From: Candidatus Omnitrophota bacterium
GTDB lineage: Bacteria; Omnitrophota; Koll11; Gygaellales; Profunditerraquicolaceae
Reading direction: 5' to 3'
Length of the DNA: 18,288 nucleotides
NCBI GenBank assembly: GCA_028712045.1
Contig: JAQTRA010000012.1
Span: forward strand, 1-18,288
A model generated the notes under the pieces. The model saw only the letters and a program-made list of their open reading frames with translations. It was not told where the DNA came from and ran no database searches. The position numbers and the translations under genes are program-made. Positions 7,609-15,695 of this stretch are shown one piece after another (position 1 is the first letter of the stretch; every line of letters begins with the position of its first letter).

Positions 7609-9402
7609 TTATTTATCCCTGCCTGAGGCTTTTCTAAGTGCATTAAGAAAATCAGAGTTAACTTTATATCCTGATTTTTCTGCTTTATGCAGGTCTATCC
7701 AGGCCAAATCATATTCTTTGGCCAGATAATAGGCAATGGCACGGTTATTATAGGCTTCAGCAAGGCTAGGGTTCAAATCAACAGCCCGGCTAAGGTCAGC
7801 GATAGCCTGCGTAAAATTACCTTGTTGGGAATAGACAGTCCCGCGGCTGCAATAAGCAGCTATAAATTTAGGGTTGATTTCAATGGCTTTACTATAATCA
7901 GCCATAGCCTGTGCAATATTCCCTTGCTCTAGATAAGCATCGGCGCGGTTATCAAAGGCTTCGGCATAGCTAGGTTTAAGTTCAATAGCTTTGTTATAAT
8001 CAGAAATAGCCTGCGCAATATTCCCTCGGGCTTTATAGGCAATCCCGCGGTTATTATAAGCTTCCTCGAAATTAGGTTGATTTTCAATAATTCTATCGAA
8101 ATTAGAAATGGCCTGCGCCACATCCCCTTGCTCTAAATAATCAATCCCGCGGTTATTATGAGCGGTAATAATATCAGGATATTTACTTAAAGCGTCATTC
8201 CATAAACTTATCCCATTATTCCAAACGTGGCATCTTTTCCAGGTTAATGCGGCCAGGACACTAATTACCGCAATTAATATTGCTAAAATTAAACACTGTA
8301 GTAAACGCGGATGCTTTGTTTTTTTAGTAAACAACCAGAAAACGCCTTCAGCTAAGATATAAAATATGCCCAAGGATGCTATATAAACATAACGATCAGC
8401 AACAATAGCCCCTCCTATCGGCACAAACTGCAAAACAGGAAGAATAACGATTAAAAAAAACGCGCTGCCAAAAACAATCTTCTTGGTAAACTTAGCCGAT
8501 ATAATTACAGCAACCAGCAAAATAATAAAAATAACCAAAGAATACAGAAATGGAGAGATATCTTTTATACCGGAATACGGATAAAGGCAGGAAAGATTAA
8601 CCGGCGCGAATATCTTATTCAGGTAAAAAATAATGCTGTAGCTGGGAATAGTAATCCTGGGCAAAAAACTGGTGAAATTCTCGCTCCGCACCGCTTGGAT
8701 TGAATATTGAGCAATAACTGCAACTACACCAAAAATAAAAGACAGAATGAAAAAAGGAATTTTTTCTATAAACATTCCCTTATCTGCTTTTCTATTGTTC
8801 GCATAATCAAAAAGAAACAATACCAGCGGTAAAGTAATCGCCATGGCCTTGGATAAAATAGCCAAAATAAACAAAATTAAAGTTAAATAATAATAGCGCC
8901 TGATTTTTGGCTTACGCAAATAGTAGCAATAGCAAACAAGTGCGGTTAAGAAAAATAACCCATAAAGGACATCTTTTCTCTCGCTGACCCAAGCGACTGA
9001 TTCGACATGTAAAGGATGCAGGCCAAACAAAAGTGCCGTAAGCGAAGAAATTGAGATTTTTCGCGTAAGCAGATAAATCAGCCAAAACACTAAAAGGCAA
9101 TTAAGCAAATACAGGATGAGATTAGTTAAATGGTAACCTGCGGAATCTAACTTAAAAAATTTATACTCCACAAAATAGGAAAGTATCGTAACCGGCTGAT
9201 AGTTACCCACAAAAAATGACCTAAAAATCTCTCCTACGCCAGGCCAGGAGAAATTCTGAATAACTATATTATCAGTTACATACTGATCATCGTCCCAACC
9301 CACAAAATTGTTTTTTAAACACGGTGAGAATACGGCAAAGATAACAATTAAAATTAAACCAACTACGAGTATTATTTGGTAGTTTTTTATTCGCTTAAGC
9401 AT
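7609..9402 (-). CDS. TMTC-like GT-C membrane glycosyltransferase with five C-terminal TPRs
   Basis: This is a tandem paralog of the next gene downstream, 597 residues long. It shares the acidic first-loop motif [14 protein letters not shown] (D37-D39), [33 protein letters not shown], the same [24 protein letters not shown] block and [14 protein letters not shown]. The membrane half is followed from about residue 414 by five 34-residue TPRs ([31 protein letters not shown] type), one more than its paralog. Both proteins end in the same cap (LGY or SGY, then LKKASGR or LRKASGR). The start at 9402 overlaps the GT2 gene by 8 nt and has no clear ribosome binding site, suggesting coupled translation. 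By GT-C topology the TPR domain is expected in the periplasm. The predicted reaction is transfer of a sugar from a polyprenyl-phosphate carrier, possibly the product of the GT2 upstream. The acceptor is unknown. Confidence 0.85.
   Translation of the reverse strand: MLKRIKNYQIILVVGLILIVIFAVFSPCLKNNFVGWDDDQYVTDNIVIQNFSWPGVGEIFRSFFVGNYQPVTILSYFVEYKFFKLDSAGYHLTNLILYLLNCLLVFWLIYLLTRKISISSLTALLFGLHPLHVESVAWVSERKDVLYGLFFLTALVCYCYYLRKPKIRRYYYLTLILFILAILSKAMAITLPLVLFLFDYANNRKADKGMFIEKIPFFILSFIFGVVAVIAQYSIQAVRSENFTSFLPRITIPSYSIIFYLNKIFAPVNLSCLYPYSGIKDISPFLYSLVIFIILLVAVIISAKFTKKIVFGSAFFLIVILPVLQFVPIGGAIVADRYVYIASLGIFYILAEGVFWLFTKKTKHPRLLQCLILAILIAVISVLAALTWKRCHVWNNGISLWNDALSKYPDIITAHNNRGIDYLEQGDVAQAISNFDRIIENQPNFEEAYNNRGIAYKARGNIAQAISDYNKAIELKPSYAEAFDNRADAYLEQGNIAQAMADYSKAIEINPKFIAAYCSRGTVYSQQGNFTQAIADLSRAVDLNPSLAEAYNNRAIAYYLAKEYDLAWIDLHKAEKSGYKVNSDFLNALRKASGRDK
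7690..8165 (-). repeat. Tandem 102-nt TPR-coding repeats
   Basis: TPR units with a 102-nt period are visible in the DNA: GCAATATTCCCT (plus strand) occurs at 7913 and again at 8015, within longer similar stretches. There are five units, against four in the neighbouring paralog. Confidence 0.7.
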
Positions 9403-10144
9403 TTTTCGGATTAAAAAGCGGGCATCTTATTATTTTTAACCGGTGAAGGCAAAAAACTACTAGGACAACCAAAGATTGCATCCCATAAGTAATGCTTCGC
9501 CATAAATTAATTGAAGAGGAATCTTTGAAATAACGCACCGGGATAGGGATATCCCCGATTAAAAACCCGAAATGAACCGCTTGGACCAATATTTGCGTAT
9601 CAAAAACAAAATCATTAGAATTATTATTATAGGGAATTTTTTCTAATACCGCCCGGCGATAAGCCCTAAACCCGGAATGAAACTCCCCTAAGTTTTGCCC
9701 GAGGACCAAATTTTCCAGGATGGTTAAAAAACGGTTGGCTAAATATTTATACAGCGGCATACCGGAAGAAAGGCATTCCTTACGCGTCCTGACCCGGTTA
9801 CCAAGAATAATATCACAAACTCCCAGCTTAAGTATCCCGATAGCACTGGGGATTAACCGGCTATCATATTGATAATCCGGATGAACCATAATAATATATT
9901 CTGCTTCTCTTTCTAAGGCAATTTTATAACAAGATTTCTGATTTGCCCCATACCCAAGATTCTGAGAGTGCGCAACAACAGTTATCCCCAGGTTTTTAGC
10001 GATATCCACGGTATTATCTTTGCTGCAATCATCAACTAAAATAATTTCATCCACACAACCAGCCGGAATGTCTTCTATTGTTTTTTTTAATGTTTTCGCC
10101 GCATTATAGGCCGGCATCACTACAATTATTTTTTCTTTTGCCAT
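9395..10144 (-). CDS. GT2 glycosyltransferase, polyprenyl-phosphate sugar synthase type (DPM1-like)
   Basis: This 249-residue GT-A-fold glycosyltransferase resembles the dolichol-phosphate mannose or glucose synthase group. Visible motifs are the nucleotide-binding start ([12 protein letters not shown], 8-19), [10 protein letters not shown] (36-45), [16 protein letters not shown] (62-77), the metal-binding HPDYQYD (88-94, in place of a DxD-type motif) and [10 protein letters not shown] (153-162). One hydrophobic C-terminal segment ([15 protein letters not shown]) could anchor it to the inner membrane. Enzymes of this group move a sugar from GDP- or UDP-sugar onto a polyprenyl phosphate on the cytoplasmic face, making donors for GT-C enzymes. 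Three GT-C-like proteins sit beside it, so donor supply is the natural role. The sugar cannot be read from the sequence. The start at 10144 is preceded by a G7 run. It overlaps the following gene by 8 nt. Confidence 0.85.
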   Translation of the reverse strand: MAKEKIIVVMPAYNAAKTLKKTIEDIPAGCVDEIILVDDCSKDNTVDIAKNLGITVVAHSQNLGYGANQKSCYKIALEREAEYIIMVHPDYQYDSRLIPSAIGILKLGVCDIILGNRVRTRKECLSSGMPLYKYLANRFLTILENLVLGQNLGEFHSGFRAYRRAVLEKIPYNNNSNDFVFDTQILVQAVHFGFLIGDIPIPVRYFKDSSSINLWRSITYGMQSLVVLVVFCLHRLKIIRCPLFNPKNA

Positions 10145-10146
10145 TG

Positions 10147-10153
10147 CCCCCCC
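10147..10153 (-). promoter_or_regulatory. G7 tract at the GT2 translation start
   Basis: Seven G residues lie two to three bases before the ATG at 10144, where a ribosome binding site is expected. A second ATG (10155-10153) sits immediately before the run, 11 nt upstream and out of frame. Gain of one G would bring it into frame with the gene. The tract may be an unusual G-rich ribosome binding site or a slippage site. Confidence 0.35.
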
Positions 10154-10166
10154 ATTAAATAAATTA

Positions 10167-11666
10167 TTACTGATGATTGTTTTCAGAAACTATACGCTCG
10201 ATATCATTTTTTGAGAATGTCACCGTGCCAATCACTTCTCCGGATTTTACCTCTAAAACTATCCTTTCTTGGGAGCTCTCTTTTATTATTCCTTTTAGAT
10301 TGCGCCCATTCTTCAGGTAGATAGTGTCAGTCGGATAAAATACCAATTCCTCCTTGAGGAAACCCGGAGATTTTTTTACATCGCTGATAGCTTTTTCTAT
10401 AAAAAAATACTTCCAGGAAGATAATTTTTTGGCTTTGCCCAGCGCTGTTAACGCCGCATTCGAATCACCTGAATTAGTATATATGCTGGATAAAGTCAGG
10501 TATGCCTCGCGATAATCCGGCTTAATATTTAAAGCCTTATTTACAAATTCTTTGGCTAAACCATATTCACCAATATTATTATAGGCATAAGCAATACCAT
10601 TAAGCAAAATCGGGTCTTTCGGGCTGTTGGAAAGCTTAATTTTACAAAATTTTACTTCCTTGCGGTATTCTTCCAGGGCTTGGGCATTAAGTTTCTGCTG
10701 TTTATAAATATCTCCCAGATCATTATGCACATTAGTATAATCAGAGCGCAGGCTGATTACTTTCTTATATCCCTTAACCGCTTCACTCAGCCTTCCGCTA
10801 TCCCGATAAACACTGGCCAAGCTATAGCAGATATTTATGTTTTCAGGATCTAAAGCCAACGCCTCCTTTAAAAACGGAATAGCCGCCTCATACTTTTCCA
10901 GATTCATATAGGCTAAGCCGGTATTATTCAGGATAACCGCTTCCCTTTCAAAAGTAAGCGCGGTTTTATATGCATCAACTGACTTATAGAAATTTCTTTC
11001 GTCAAAATAAATATCGCCCAGTAGTTTATAGGCAAAAAACAGATTCTTATCCAACCGGACAGCTGCATTCAATGCTGCTTTGGCTTGGGTATACTTTCTT
11101 TCCGAATAGTAAACATAACCCAATACATAATGGCTGAAACCAAAATCCGGGTTTACCTGCAAAGCTTTATTGATTAATTCGTACGCCTCCGGATTATTTC
11201 CTGCCTCAACTGCTTTTACCGCGGCATTCAAACAATTAGCCACAAACTCCCAGGAAACAAAATCAATTGAATCTCTGATTTTCTGGTTTCCCGGAATAGA
11301 ATCCTCTGCTTGCTTTAATAAATTAGCTGCTTCTTGATAATTCTGACGGTTTGTGTAGATATAAGCCAGAGACTCATACCCCGGGACAAAGCCGCGGTCA
11401 AGTTTAATGGCTGTTTTATATTCTTCTATCGCTTTATCCTCTAATTTTTGTTCCAGATAAGCATTTGCCAGCCCGTAATGGGCAATCGCCACCGCAGCAT
11501 CAATTTTAAGCGATTTATTAAAATAATCAGCAGCTTCTTGATACAAACCCCGTTCATAGTAATCATTACCCCGGTTATAATAAAGCGCTGCCAGTTTACT
11601 TTTGCCTATAAAAATAATAACCAGCGATAAAACCAGGATAATTAACAGCTCAATTATTTTTTTCAT
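10167..11666 (-). CDS. Membrane-anchored all-TPR protein with C-terminal beta-rich domain
   Basis: This 499-residue protein has one N-terminal hydrophobic segment ([20 protein letters not shown]), an uncleaved anchor or signal, followed by about ten tetratricopeptide repeats (residues 25-430). Examples are [57 protein letters not shown] and [28 protein letters not shown]. The last 60 residues form a separate short domain ([28 protein letters not shown] then [16 protein letters not shown]) that looks like a small beta-barrel. It has no catalytic motif. TPR solenoids bind proteins, so a scaffold for the neighbouring glycosyltransferases, or an acceptor-presenting factor, is possible. It sits between two TMTC-like genes and the GT2. 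The first codon has no clear ribosome binding site, but the 68-nt gap upstream carries a candidate promoter. The fold is confident; the function is unknown. Confidence 0.85.
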   Translation of the reverse strand: MKKIIELLIILVLSLVIIFIGKSKLAALYYNRGNDYYERGLYQEAADYFNKSLKIDAAVAIAHYGLANAYLEQKLEDKAIEEYKTAIKLDRGFVPGYESLAYIYTNRQNYQEAANLLKQAEDSIPGNQKIRDSIDFVSWEFVANCLNAAVKAVEAGNNPEAYELINKALQVNPDFGFSHYVLGYVYYSERKYTQAKAALNAAVRLDKNLFFAYKLLGDIYFDERNFYKSVDAYKTALTFEREAVILNNTGLAYMNLEKYEAAIPFLKEALALDPENINICYSLASVYRDSGRLSEAVKGYKKVISLRSDYTNVHNDLGDIYKQQKLNAQALEEYRKEVKFCKIKLSNSPKDPILLNGIAYAYNNIGEYGLAKEFVNKALNIKPDYREAYLTLSSIYTNSGDSNAALTALGKAKKLSSWKYFFIEKAISDVKKSPGFLKEELVFYPTDTIYLKNGRNLKGIIKESSQERIVLEVKSGEVIGTVTFSKNDIERIVSENNHQ

Positions 11667-11700
11667 GCGTAAAAAACACTGGTAAAGCTTAGTTGATTAA

Positions 11701-11734
11701 TTGTTTATTGCTTAATTATAACATAAATAAACAA
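11701..11734. repeat. 9-bp inverted repeat flanking a -10 box
   Basis: TTGTTTATT (11701-11709) and AATAAACAA (11726-11734) are exact reverse complements separated by 16 bases that contain the candidate -10 box. It could be an operator or a chance feature of AT-rich DNA. It has no G+C stem, so it is not a convincing terminator. Confidence 0.35.
11715..11723 (-). promoter_or_regulatory. Candidate extended -10 promoter for the TPR and GT2 genes
   Basis: TGTTATAAT on the minus strand combines a TGn extension with a perfect TATAAT. It lies about 50 bases before the TPR gene start, in the largest gap inside the glycan cluster. No good -35 box is seen, which extended -10 promoters can tolerate. It would split the cluster into two transcription units. 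Confidence 0.4.
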
Positions 11735-13417
11735 CTACTTATTAAATTGCTCTAATTTCTCTAAATTACGCTTAGCTTCTTTATATTCCGGATCAACCTT
11801 TAATGCTTCCACCCAGGCTTGGCGCGCCTCATCCGACTGGTTCAAATAAGTATAATTAACCGCAAGATTGTTATAAGCAACAACATATTCTTTATCGATC
11901 TCTATTGCTTTTTTAAAATAATCAACGGCTTCTGCATAGCGCGCTTGGGCACCTAAGGCTATCCCCCAGTTATCATATGCCTCAGGCAGGTTGGGATTCA
12001 ACCTTAAAGCTACCTGATATTCAGCTGCCGCAGAATCAAACAATCCCAATTTTCTAAATTGATTGGCTAAGTTTATGTGCGCTTGCGGATTATTCGGGGC
12101 AGACTCAACCAATTCCTGCCAAACAACAAGATTATCCTTCCAGGCTAAATTTCTTATGGCCGTAAATACAAAGTAGAATACCAATATTATAATCACCGCA
12201 TTCTTACATAGCTTTCTGAGAAAGTAGCTTGAAAAAAAACTGCTCTTAAAATTATAGGCCTTGGATAAGATTACCGCCAGCCCAATACAAAAACCTACCA
12301 TCGGAAGATATAAATAACGGCTGGCGATTACGCAAGAAATCGGAATCAGATTAATCACCGGTAAAAGCAAAATAAAAAACCAGAATATCGCAAATGAAAC
12401 TTCCTTTAGCTTTTTACGCATAGCCAAAGCAGCCACAAACAATAAAATTATTAAAATTAACGAAAAAAATGCCTCCGGATTAAAAATTGAATACTGAGTA
12501 AAAGCAGGATCGTTCTCCGGCAGGATAGCCTGAATATTTATCGGTAAAATAAGCCAATATAGATAAGTAGTGATAACTTTAAAAATAGTCAGAAGATTCG
12601 TGTAAAAACTTCCCCCCGGGTAAGGGTATTGGGCAGAAGAAACATTTCCTGAACCCCTTAAGCTGACCCAAGCTACCAGATAAATAACCGTAGCCAAAAT
12701 ATACCCGATATAACGCGATACGGCATGCTTAAAGAGCTCGCGCCATTTTTGCTTAAAAACAAAAAAATAATCATACAAAAGAAATATTGCCGGAAATACG
12801 AGCGCAGCTTCCTTGGAAAAAAGCGCTAGTAAAAATAACACGATTGAAAAGATCAAACATAAGCTTTTCTTTCTCCCAGCGGCTGTATGCTGCTTAATAT
12901 ATAAAATAAAAGCTGAAATAATAAATAAAAACATCAATAAATCTTCTCTGAACGATACGACATTCACTGCTTCTGCATTAACCGGATGAATTGCAAAAAA
13001 TAAAGCCGCTAATACAGCTATATACCGGTTATTCAGCAATAAATACACACACAGATACAGCAAGATTACATTTGTCAGGTGTAATAAAAGATTAGATAAG
13101 TGATACCCCAAAGGGTTCAATTTCCAAAAGTGATAATCAATGAAATATGAAATGGTCACGGCCGGCCGATAGGTAGTTTCCCCGGAGCCAGTCAGGTTAG
13201 GCGATTTTAAAGAATCCGAAGAAGTTAAATATGTTTTATTAAAAACAGCGGGAAAATTATTCCAGGTTTTTACGAAATTATTGTCGACAATAACCAGGTA
13301 ATCATCCCAGACAAAATCATTTTTAAGTGAATTCGCATAAGCTAAAGCAGTAATCACCACCAGTAATATAATAACGTACTTCGTGTTTACTATTTTGTTG
13401 ATTATTTTTTTAATCAT
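11735..13417 (-). CDS. TMTC-like GT-C membrane glycosyltransferase with three C-terminal TPRs (divergent paralog)
   Basis: This 560-residue polytopic protein ends in three TPRs (about residues 444-550; AYDNWGIALGAQARYAEAVDYFKKAIEID type). It carries the family motifs in a more TMTC-like form than the other two copies: FVWDDYLVIVDN after TM1 (D38-D39), YRPAVTISYFIDYHFWKLNPLGYHLSNLLLHLTN, HPVNAEAVNVVSFREDLL and ASRYLYLPMVGF. The eukaryotic counterparts read roughly as an acidic pair, YRP...HxxNxxxH, HPxHxEAV and ExxxYLPS. It lies 9 nt downstream of the GT9 gene, with no evident ribosome binding site. The sequence differs throughout from the tandem pair at 5919-9402, so it is an older paralog and may use a different acceptor. 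Sugar transfer from a polyprenyl-phosphate donor on the periplasmic side is inferred from family architecture only. Confidence 0.85.
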   Translation of the reverse strand: MIKKIINKIVNTKYVIILLVVITALAYANSLKNDFVWDDYLVIVDNNFVKTWNNFPAVFNKTYLTSSDSLKSPNLTGSGETTYRPAVTISYFIDYHFWKLNPLGYHLSNLLLHLTNVILLYLCVYLLLNNRYIAVLAALFFAIHPVNAEAVNVVSFREDLLMFLFIISAFILYIKQHTAAGRKKSLCLIFSIVLFLLALFSKEAALVFPAIFLLYDYFFVFKQKWRELFKHAVSRYIGYILATVIYLVAWVSLRGSGNVSSAQYPYPGGSFYTNLLTIFKVITTYLYWLILPINIQAILPENDPAFTQYSIFNPEAFFSLILIILLFVAALAMRKKLKEVSFAIFWFFILLLPVINLIPISCVIASRYLYLPMVGFCIGLAVILSKAYNFKSSFFSSYFLRKLCKNAVIIILVFYFVFTAIRNLAWKDNLVVWQELVESAPNNPQAHINLANQFRKLGLFDSAAAEYQVALRLNPNLPEAYDNWGIALGAQARYAEAVDYFKKAIEIDKEYVVAYNNLAVNYTYLNQSDEARQAWVEALKVDPEYKEAKRNLEKLEQFNK

Positions 13418-13426
13418 TCTGATTTA

Positions 13427-14644
13427 TTAACTTATTGAATTTTCTAAGACCAGGTTATAAACATACCCCGGGTCAATGATTTTTAAACATTGATTATCTT
13501 TACACGCGGAATCTCGATGATTTAATACTGACAGACAGGGAGAACAACTCCAATTAGAATAGATCGGATAGCTATTTTGAGTAAGTTGCCCAAAAATTTG
13601 CGGGCTTTCCGGCCCAAAAAGTATAAATTTTCTTACCGCAGTGAGCATGGCTAAATGCGCCAACCCGCAATCATTGGAAATCAGGGAATCCGCAATAACA
13701 AAAAGCTCCATCAGCTCGGCTAATTCAGTTTGGTTAACCAAACTTACGCATCTGGGATTGTTAATACTTTCCAGCATCTGCCTGGCTTTCTTATCCGCCC
13801 CCTCTGTGCCCACCACAACAACATAATGGCTGCTTGCTTTAAGTATTTGCCGGGATAAAGAGATAAAGTTCTCAATTGGCCATTCTCTTAACGGTAAAAT
13901 CCCCTCACCGGGATTGATAAGAAATAGCCTGTCTTTTCCTGGGCTAATATTGATCCCTAGATTTTTTAGCTTAAGCAGCACCCTTTCTTTTATTTCTTGG
14001 TTTGGCCGGTATAAAGGAAAGCTTGCTGCGTCAATTGTTACCTTACTTTCCAGTTGAGGGGTAGTTTTTTCTTCTTGCTCAACAACTAAACTAAATGCTA
14101 AATAATTTTTTGCTATATGATTTAAAGGATTGTATTGTATTTTATGGGTTAGAAGATTACCCCGGTATAAACCTTCAAAGCAATAATGATAAAACCCGAC
14201 TATTTTTTCTGATTTTACCAGATAAGAAAATAACGCAGAAAACCGGGAAAAGAATTCCAAATCAAAAACCAGATCAATTTTTTCCTTACGCAATTGTTTA
14301 ATTGCCGAAAAAGTATCTAAAATAAACAACCAGGGTTTTTCTCGGATAGTTAACAGATGATTCTGAGGGATTATGTCCTGCAGGAGCGGAAAGATATCTT
14401 TATTCTTATGGAAAGTAACGAAAAACAACTCTGCGCGAGGGTATTTATCTTTTAACTGCTTTAAAAGCGGATAAGCTAAAATAATCGCGCCCAACTCTAA
14501 AAATTTTACGAACAAAATCTTTTTTACCGGCTGCTCTTTCCTCTTTATGCCGAACGGTTTTAAAATATACTTTAAGCCGGTAATCAAAAAACAAAAAGGA
14601 ATGCCAATATAATAATCTATTTTTCTCGCATATTTTACCTGCAT
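13427..14644 (-). CDS. Glycosyltransferase family 9 (heptosyltransferase-like) protein
   Basis: This 405-residue GT-B-fold enzyme resembles ADP-heptose:LPS heptosyltransferases. The N-terminal domain begins with KKILFVKFLELGAIILAYPLLKQLKDKYPRAELFFVTF, the usual GT9 opening. The C-terminal nucleotide-sugar-binding half shows LFLINPGEG (near 238-246), YVVVVGTEGADKKARQMLE and ISNDCGLAHLAMLTAVRKFILFGPESPQIFG (near 321-351). The latter corresponds to the family's NDSGPMHLAAAL...LFGPT block. A cysteine cluster near 368-386 (CSPCLSVLNHRDSACKDNQC) is seen in a subset of GT9 proteins. It is cytoplasmic, adding sugars to a lipid-linked core such as LPS. Some 40 residues precede the conserved domain, including a hydrophobic patch that may contact the membrane. 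The start at 14644 lacks a clear ribosome binding site and follows tRNA-Ser(GGA) by 26 nt. Confidence 0.85.
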   Translation of the reverse strand: MQVKYARKIDYYIGIPFCFLITGLKYILKPFGIKRKEQPVKKILFVKFLELGAIILAYPLLKQLKDKYPRAELFFVTFHKNKDIFPLLQDIIPQNHLLTIREKPWLFILDTFSAIKQLRKEKIDLVFDLEFFSRFSALFSYLVKSEKIVGFYHYCFEGLYRGNLLTHKIQYNPLNHIAKNYLAFSLVVEQEEKTTPQLESKVTIDAASFPLYRPNQEIKERVLLKLKNLGINISPGKDRLFLINPGEGILPLREWPIENFISLSRQILKASSHYVVVVGTEGADKKARQMLESINNPRCVSLVNQTELAELMELFVIADSLISNDCGLAHLAMLTAVRKFILFGPESPQIFGQLTQNSYPIYSNWSCSPCLSVLNHRDSACKDNQCLKIIDPGYVYNLVLENSIS

Positions 14645-14670
14645 ATATTAATCATTGGCATAAAAAAATA

Positions 14671-14753
14671 CGGAGAGGCAGGGATTCGAACCCTGGAACC
14701 TTGCGGTTACGTGTTTTCCAAACACGCGCGCTCGACCACTACGCGACCCCTCC
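14671..14753 (-). tRNA. tRNA-Ser (anticodon GGA)
   Basis: The acceptor stem GGAGGGG pairs with CCTCTCC (one G-T pair), and the discriminator base is G. The anticodon arm is CGTGT-TTGGAAA-ACACG with anticodon GGA. The long variable arm has an AACC/GGTT stem with a GCAA loop, diagnostic of class II tRNA-Ser. The T arm is CAGGG-TTCGAAT-CCCTG. CCA is not encoded. A T-run follows the 3' end. Confidence 0.95.
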
Positions 14754-14772
14754 AAAATTTATTTATTTAAAC

Positions 14773-14862
14773 TGGCGGAGAGTGGAGGATTTGAACCTCC
14801 GATCGCCTTACGACGATAACGGTTTTCGAGACCGCCGCATTCGACCACTCTGCCAACTCTCC
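14773..14862 (-). tRNA. tRNA-Ser (anticodon CGA), CCA encoded
   Basis: The acceptor stem GGAGAGT pairs perfectly with ACTCTCC. The anticodon loop CTCGAAA gives anticodon CGA, which reads UCG. A long variable arm is present, and the T arm is GGAGG-TTCAAAT-CCTCC. Discriminator G is followed directly by a genomic CCA, unlike the two neighbouring tRNA-Ser genes. Confidence 0.95.
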
Positions 14863-14891
14863 AAATAAACAGTTTTTTTCCGGAAGCCAAA

Positions 14892-14978
14892 CGGTGGGGC
14901 AGAGATTCGAACTCTGGGTGGACTTACGCCCACAACGGTTTTCAAGACCGCCGCTATCGACCACTCAGCCACCCCACC
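14892..14978 (-). tRNA. tRNA-Ser (anticodon TGA)
   Basis: The acceptor stem GGTGGGG pairs perfectly with CCCCACC, and the discriminator is G. The anticodon loop CTTGAAA gives anticodon TGA, which reads UCA and potentially other UCN codons. A long variable arm (GTGGGCGTAAGTCCAC) is present. CCA is not encoded. The 5' end is only 6 nt after the stop codon of the upstream protein gene, so processing from a shared transcript is likely. Confidence 0.95.
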
Positions 14979-14984
14979 AAGGAA

Positions 14985-15695
14985 TTAGAACAAGAAAAGT
15001 TGCTTAAAAACTGCGCGAAATATATTTTTGGCTATCTCAAAAGATACATTACAAAAATTCACGAAAGAAAACTCTTTTAAAATTAGGCTAAAACCAAAAG
15101 CCAGCAAAACCAGGTTTAAAATTAAAATAAAAGAAAACCCAAAAATATAATTACCTTTTAAAAAATCGCCTTTTTTACTCCGGATTGTTTTTGCCGAAAA
15201 CGTAAGATGCAAAATAGTCGCAAACCCGATTAAGAAAAGGGCATATTCAATCAGCCAACTAGATCTGATCCCCAATGAAAGTAAACCATAGATAACCAGA
15301 AATACAATTGTGTATATCGGCAGAAGAAACGGTGCCACGCTAACCATCGGCTTAAAAAAACTGAATACAATTTCTAAAAGCTTATGCCCTTTACTGTAGA
15401 TTACTGCCGGCTCCCAAATAAATAAATAAACTACCAAAAAGCTAATCACGCCATTCCAGAATACTACTTGCAAATCTTTGTTCACCAGGCCAAATTCATT
15501 TAAAAAGGATGATACAGTTGAAAAAACAAACGGCAGGAGCATAATTCCTAAAATAAATTTAATCACGCTAAAAGCTTTGCTGGAAAATCCGGATAACTTC
15601 GCCGAAAAATCACCCGGCAGATTTATCGGTTCTTTCAAAGAAAAATCATCTTTTCCTTTAATCAGCTTTTTTTCAGGAAATTCTTTCTTGGCCAT
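14985..15695 (-). CDS. Polytopic membrane protein between serS and tRNA-Ser genes, unrecognised
   Basis: I do not recognise this 236-residue protein. A charged, Lys-rich N-terminus of about 40 residues ([23 protein letters not shown]) is followed by about five hydrophobic helices. These are [18 protein letters not shown] (near 44-61), [17 protein letters not shown] (near 78-94), [22 protein letters not shown] (near 120-141), [18 protein letters not shown] (near 147-164) and [24 protein letters not shown] (near 183-206). A C-terminal amphipathic stretch follows. The number and spacing of helices recall YIP1-like small membrane proteins, but no signature residue supports this. The start lies inside serS (23-nt overlap) with no ribosome binding site, so it is probably coupled to serS. 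The stop is 6 nt before the first tRNA-Ser. No link to translation is visible in the sequence itself. Confidence 0.8.
   Translation of the reverse strand: MAKKEFPEKKLIKGKDDFSLKEPINLPGDFSAKLSGFSSKAFSVIKFILGIMLLPFVFSTVSSFLNEFGLVNKDLQVVFWNGVISFLVVYLFIWEPAVIYSKGHKLLEIVFSFFKPMVSVAPFLLPIYTIVFLVIYGLLSLGIRSSWLIEYALFLIGFATILHLTFSAKTIRSKKGDFLKGNYIFGFSFILILNLVLLAFGFSLILKEFSFVNFCNVSFEIAKNIFRAVFKQLFLF

Noticed and set aside
7687..8123. Alternative-frame ORFs over the TPR repeats
   Set aside because: They are internally repetitive only because the 102-nt TPR DNA repeats keep frames open.
5990..8165. CRISPR-like or satellite array suggested by regular spaced repeats
   Set aside because: The period is exactly 102 nt (34 codons), similarity runs through the whole unit, and the reading frame encodes TPRs.
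14767..14964. Open frame of 65 codons on the minus strand
   Set aside because: It is the translated shadow of two tRNA-Ser genes. Its peptide resembles the spurious ORFs commonly annotated over tRNA-Ser.
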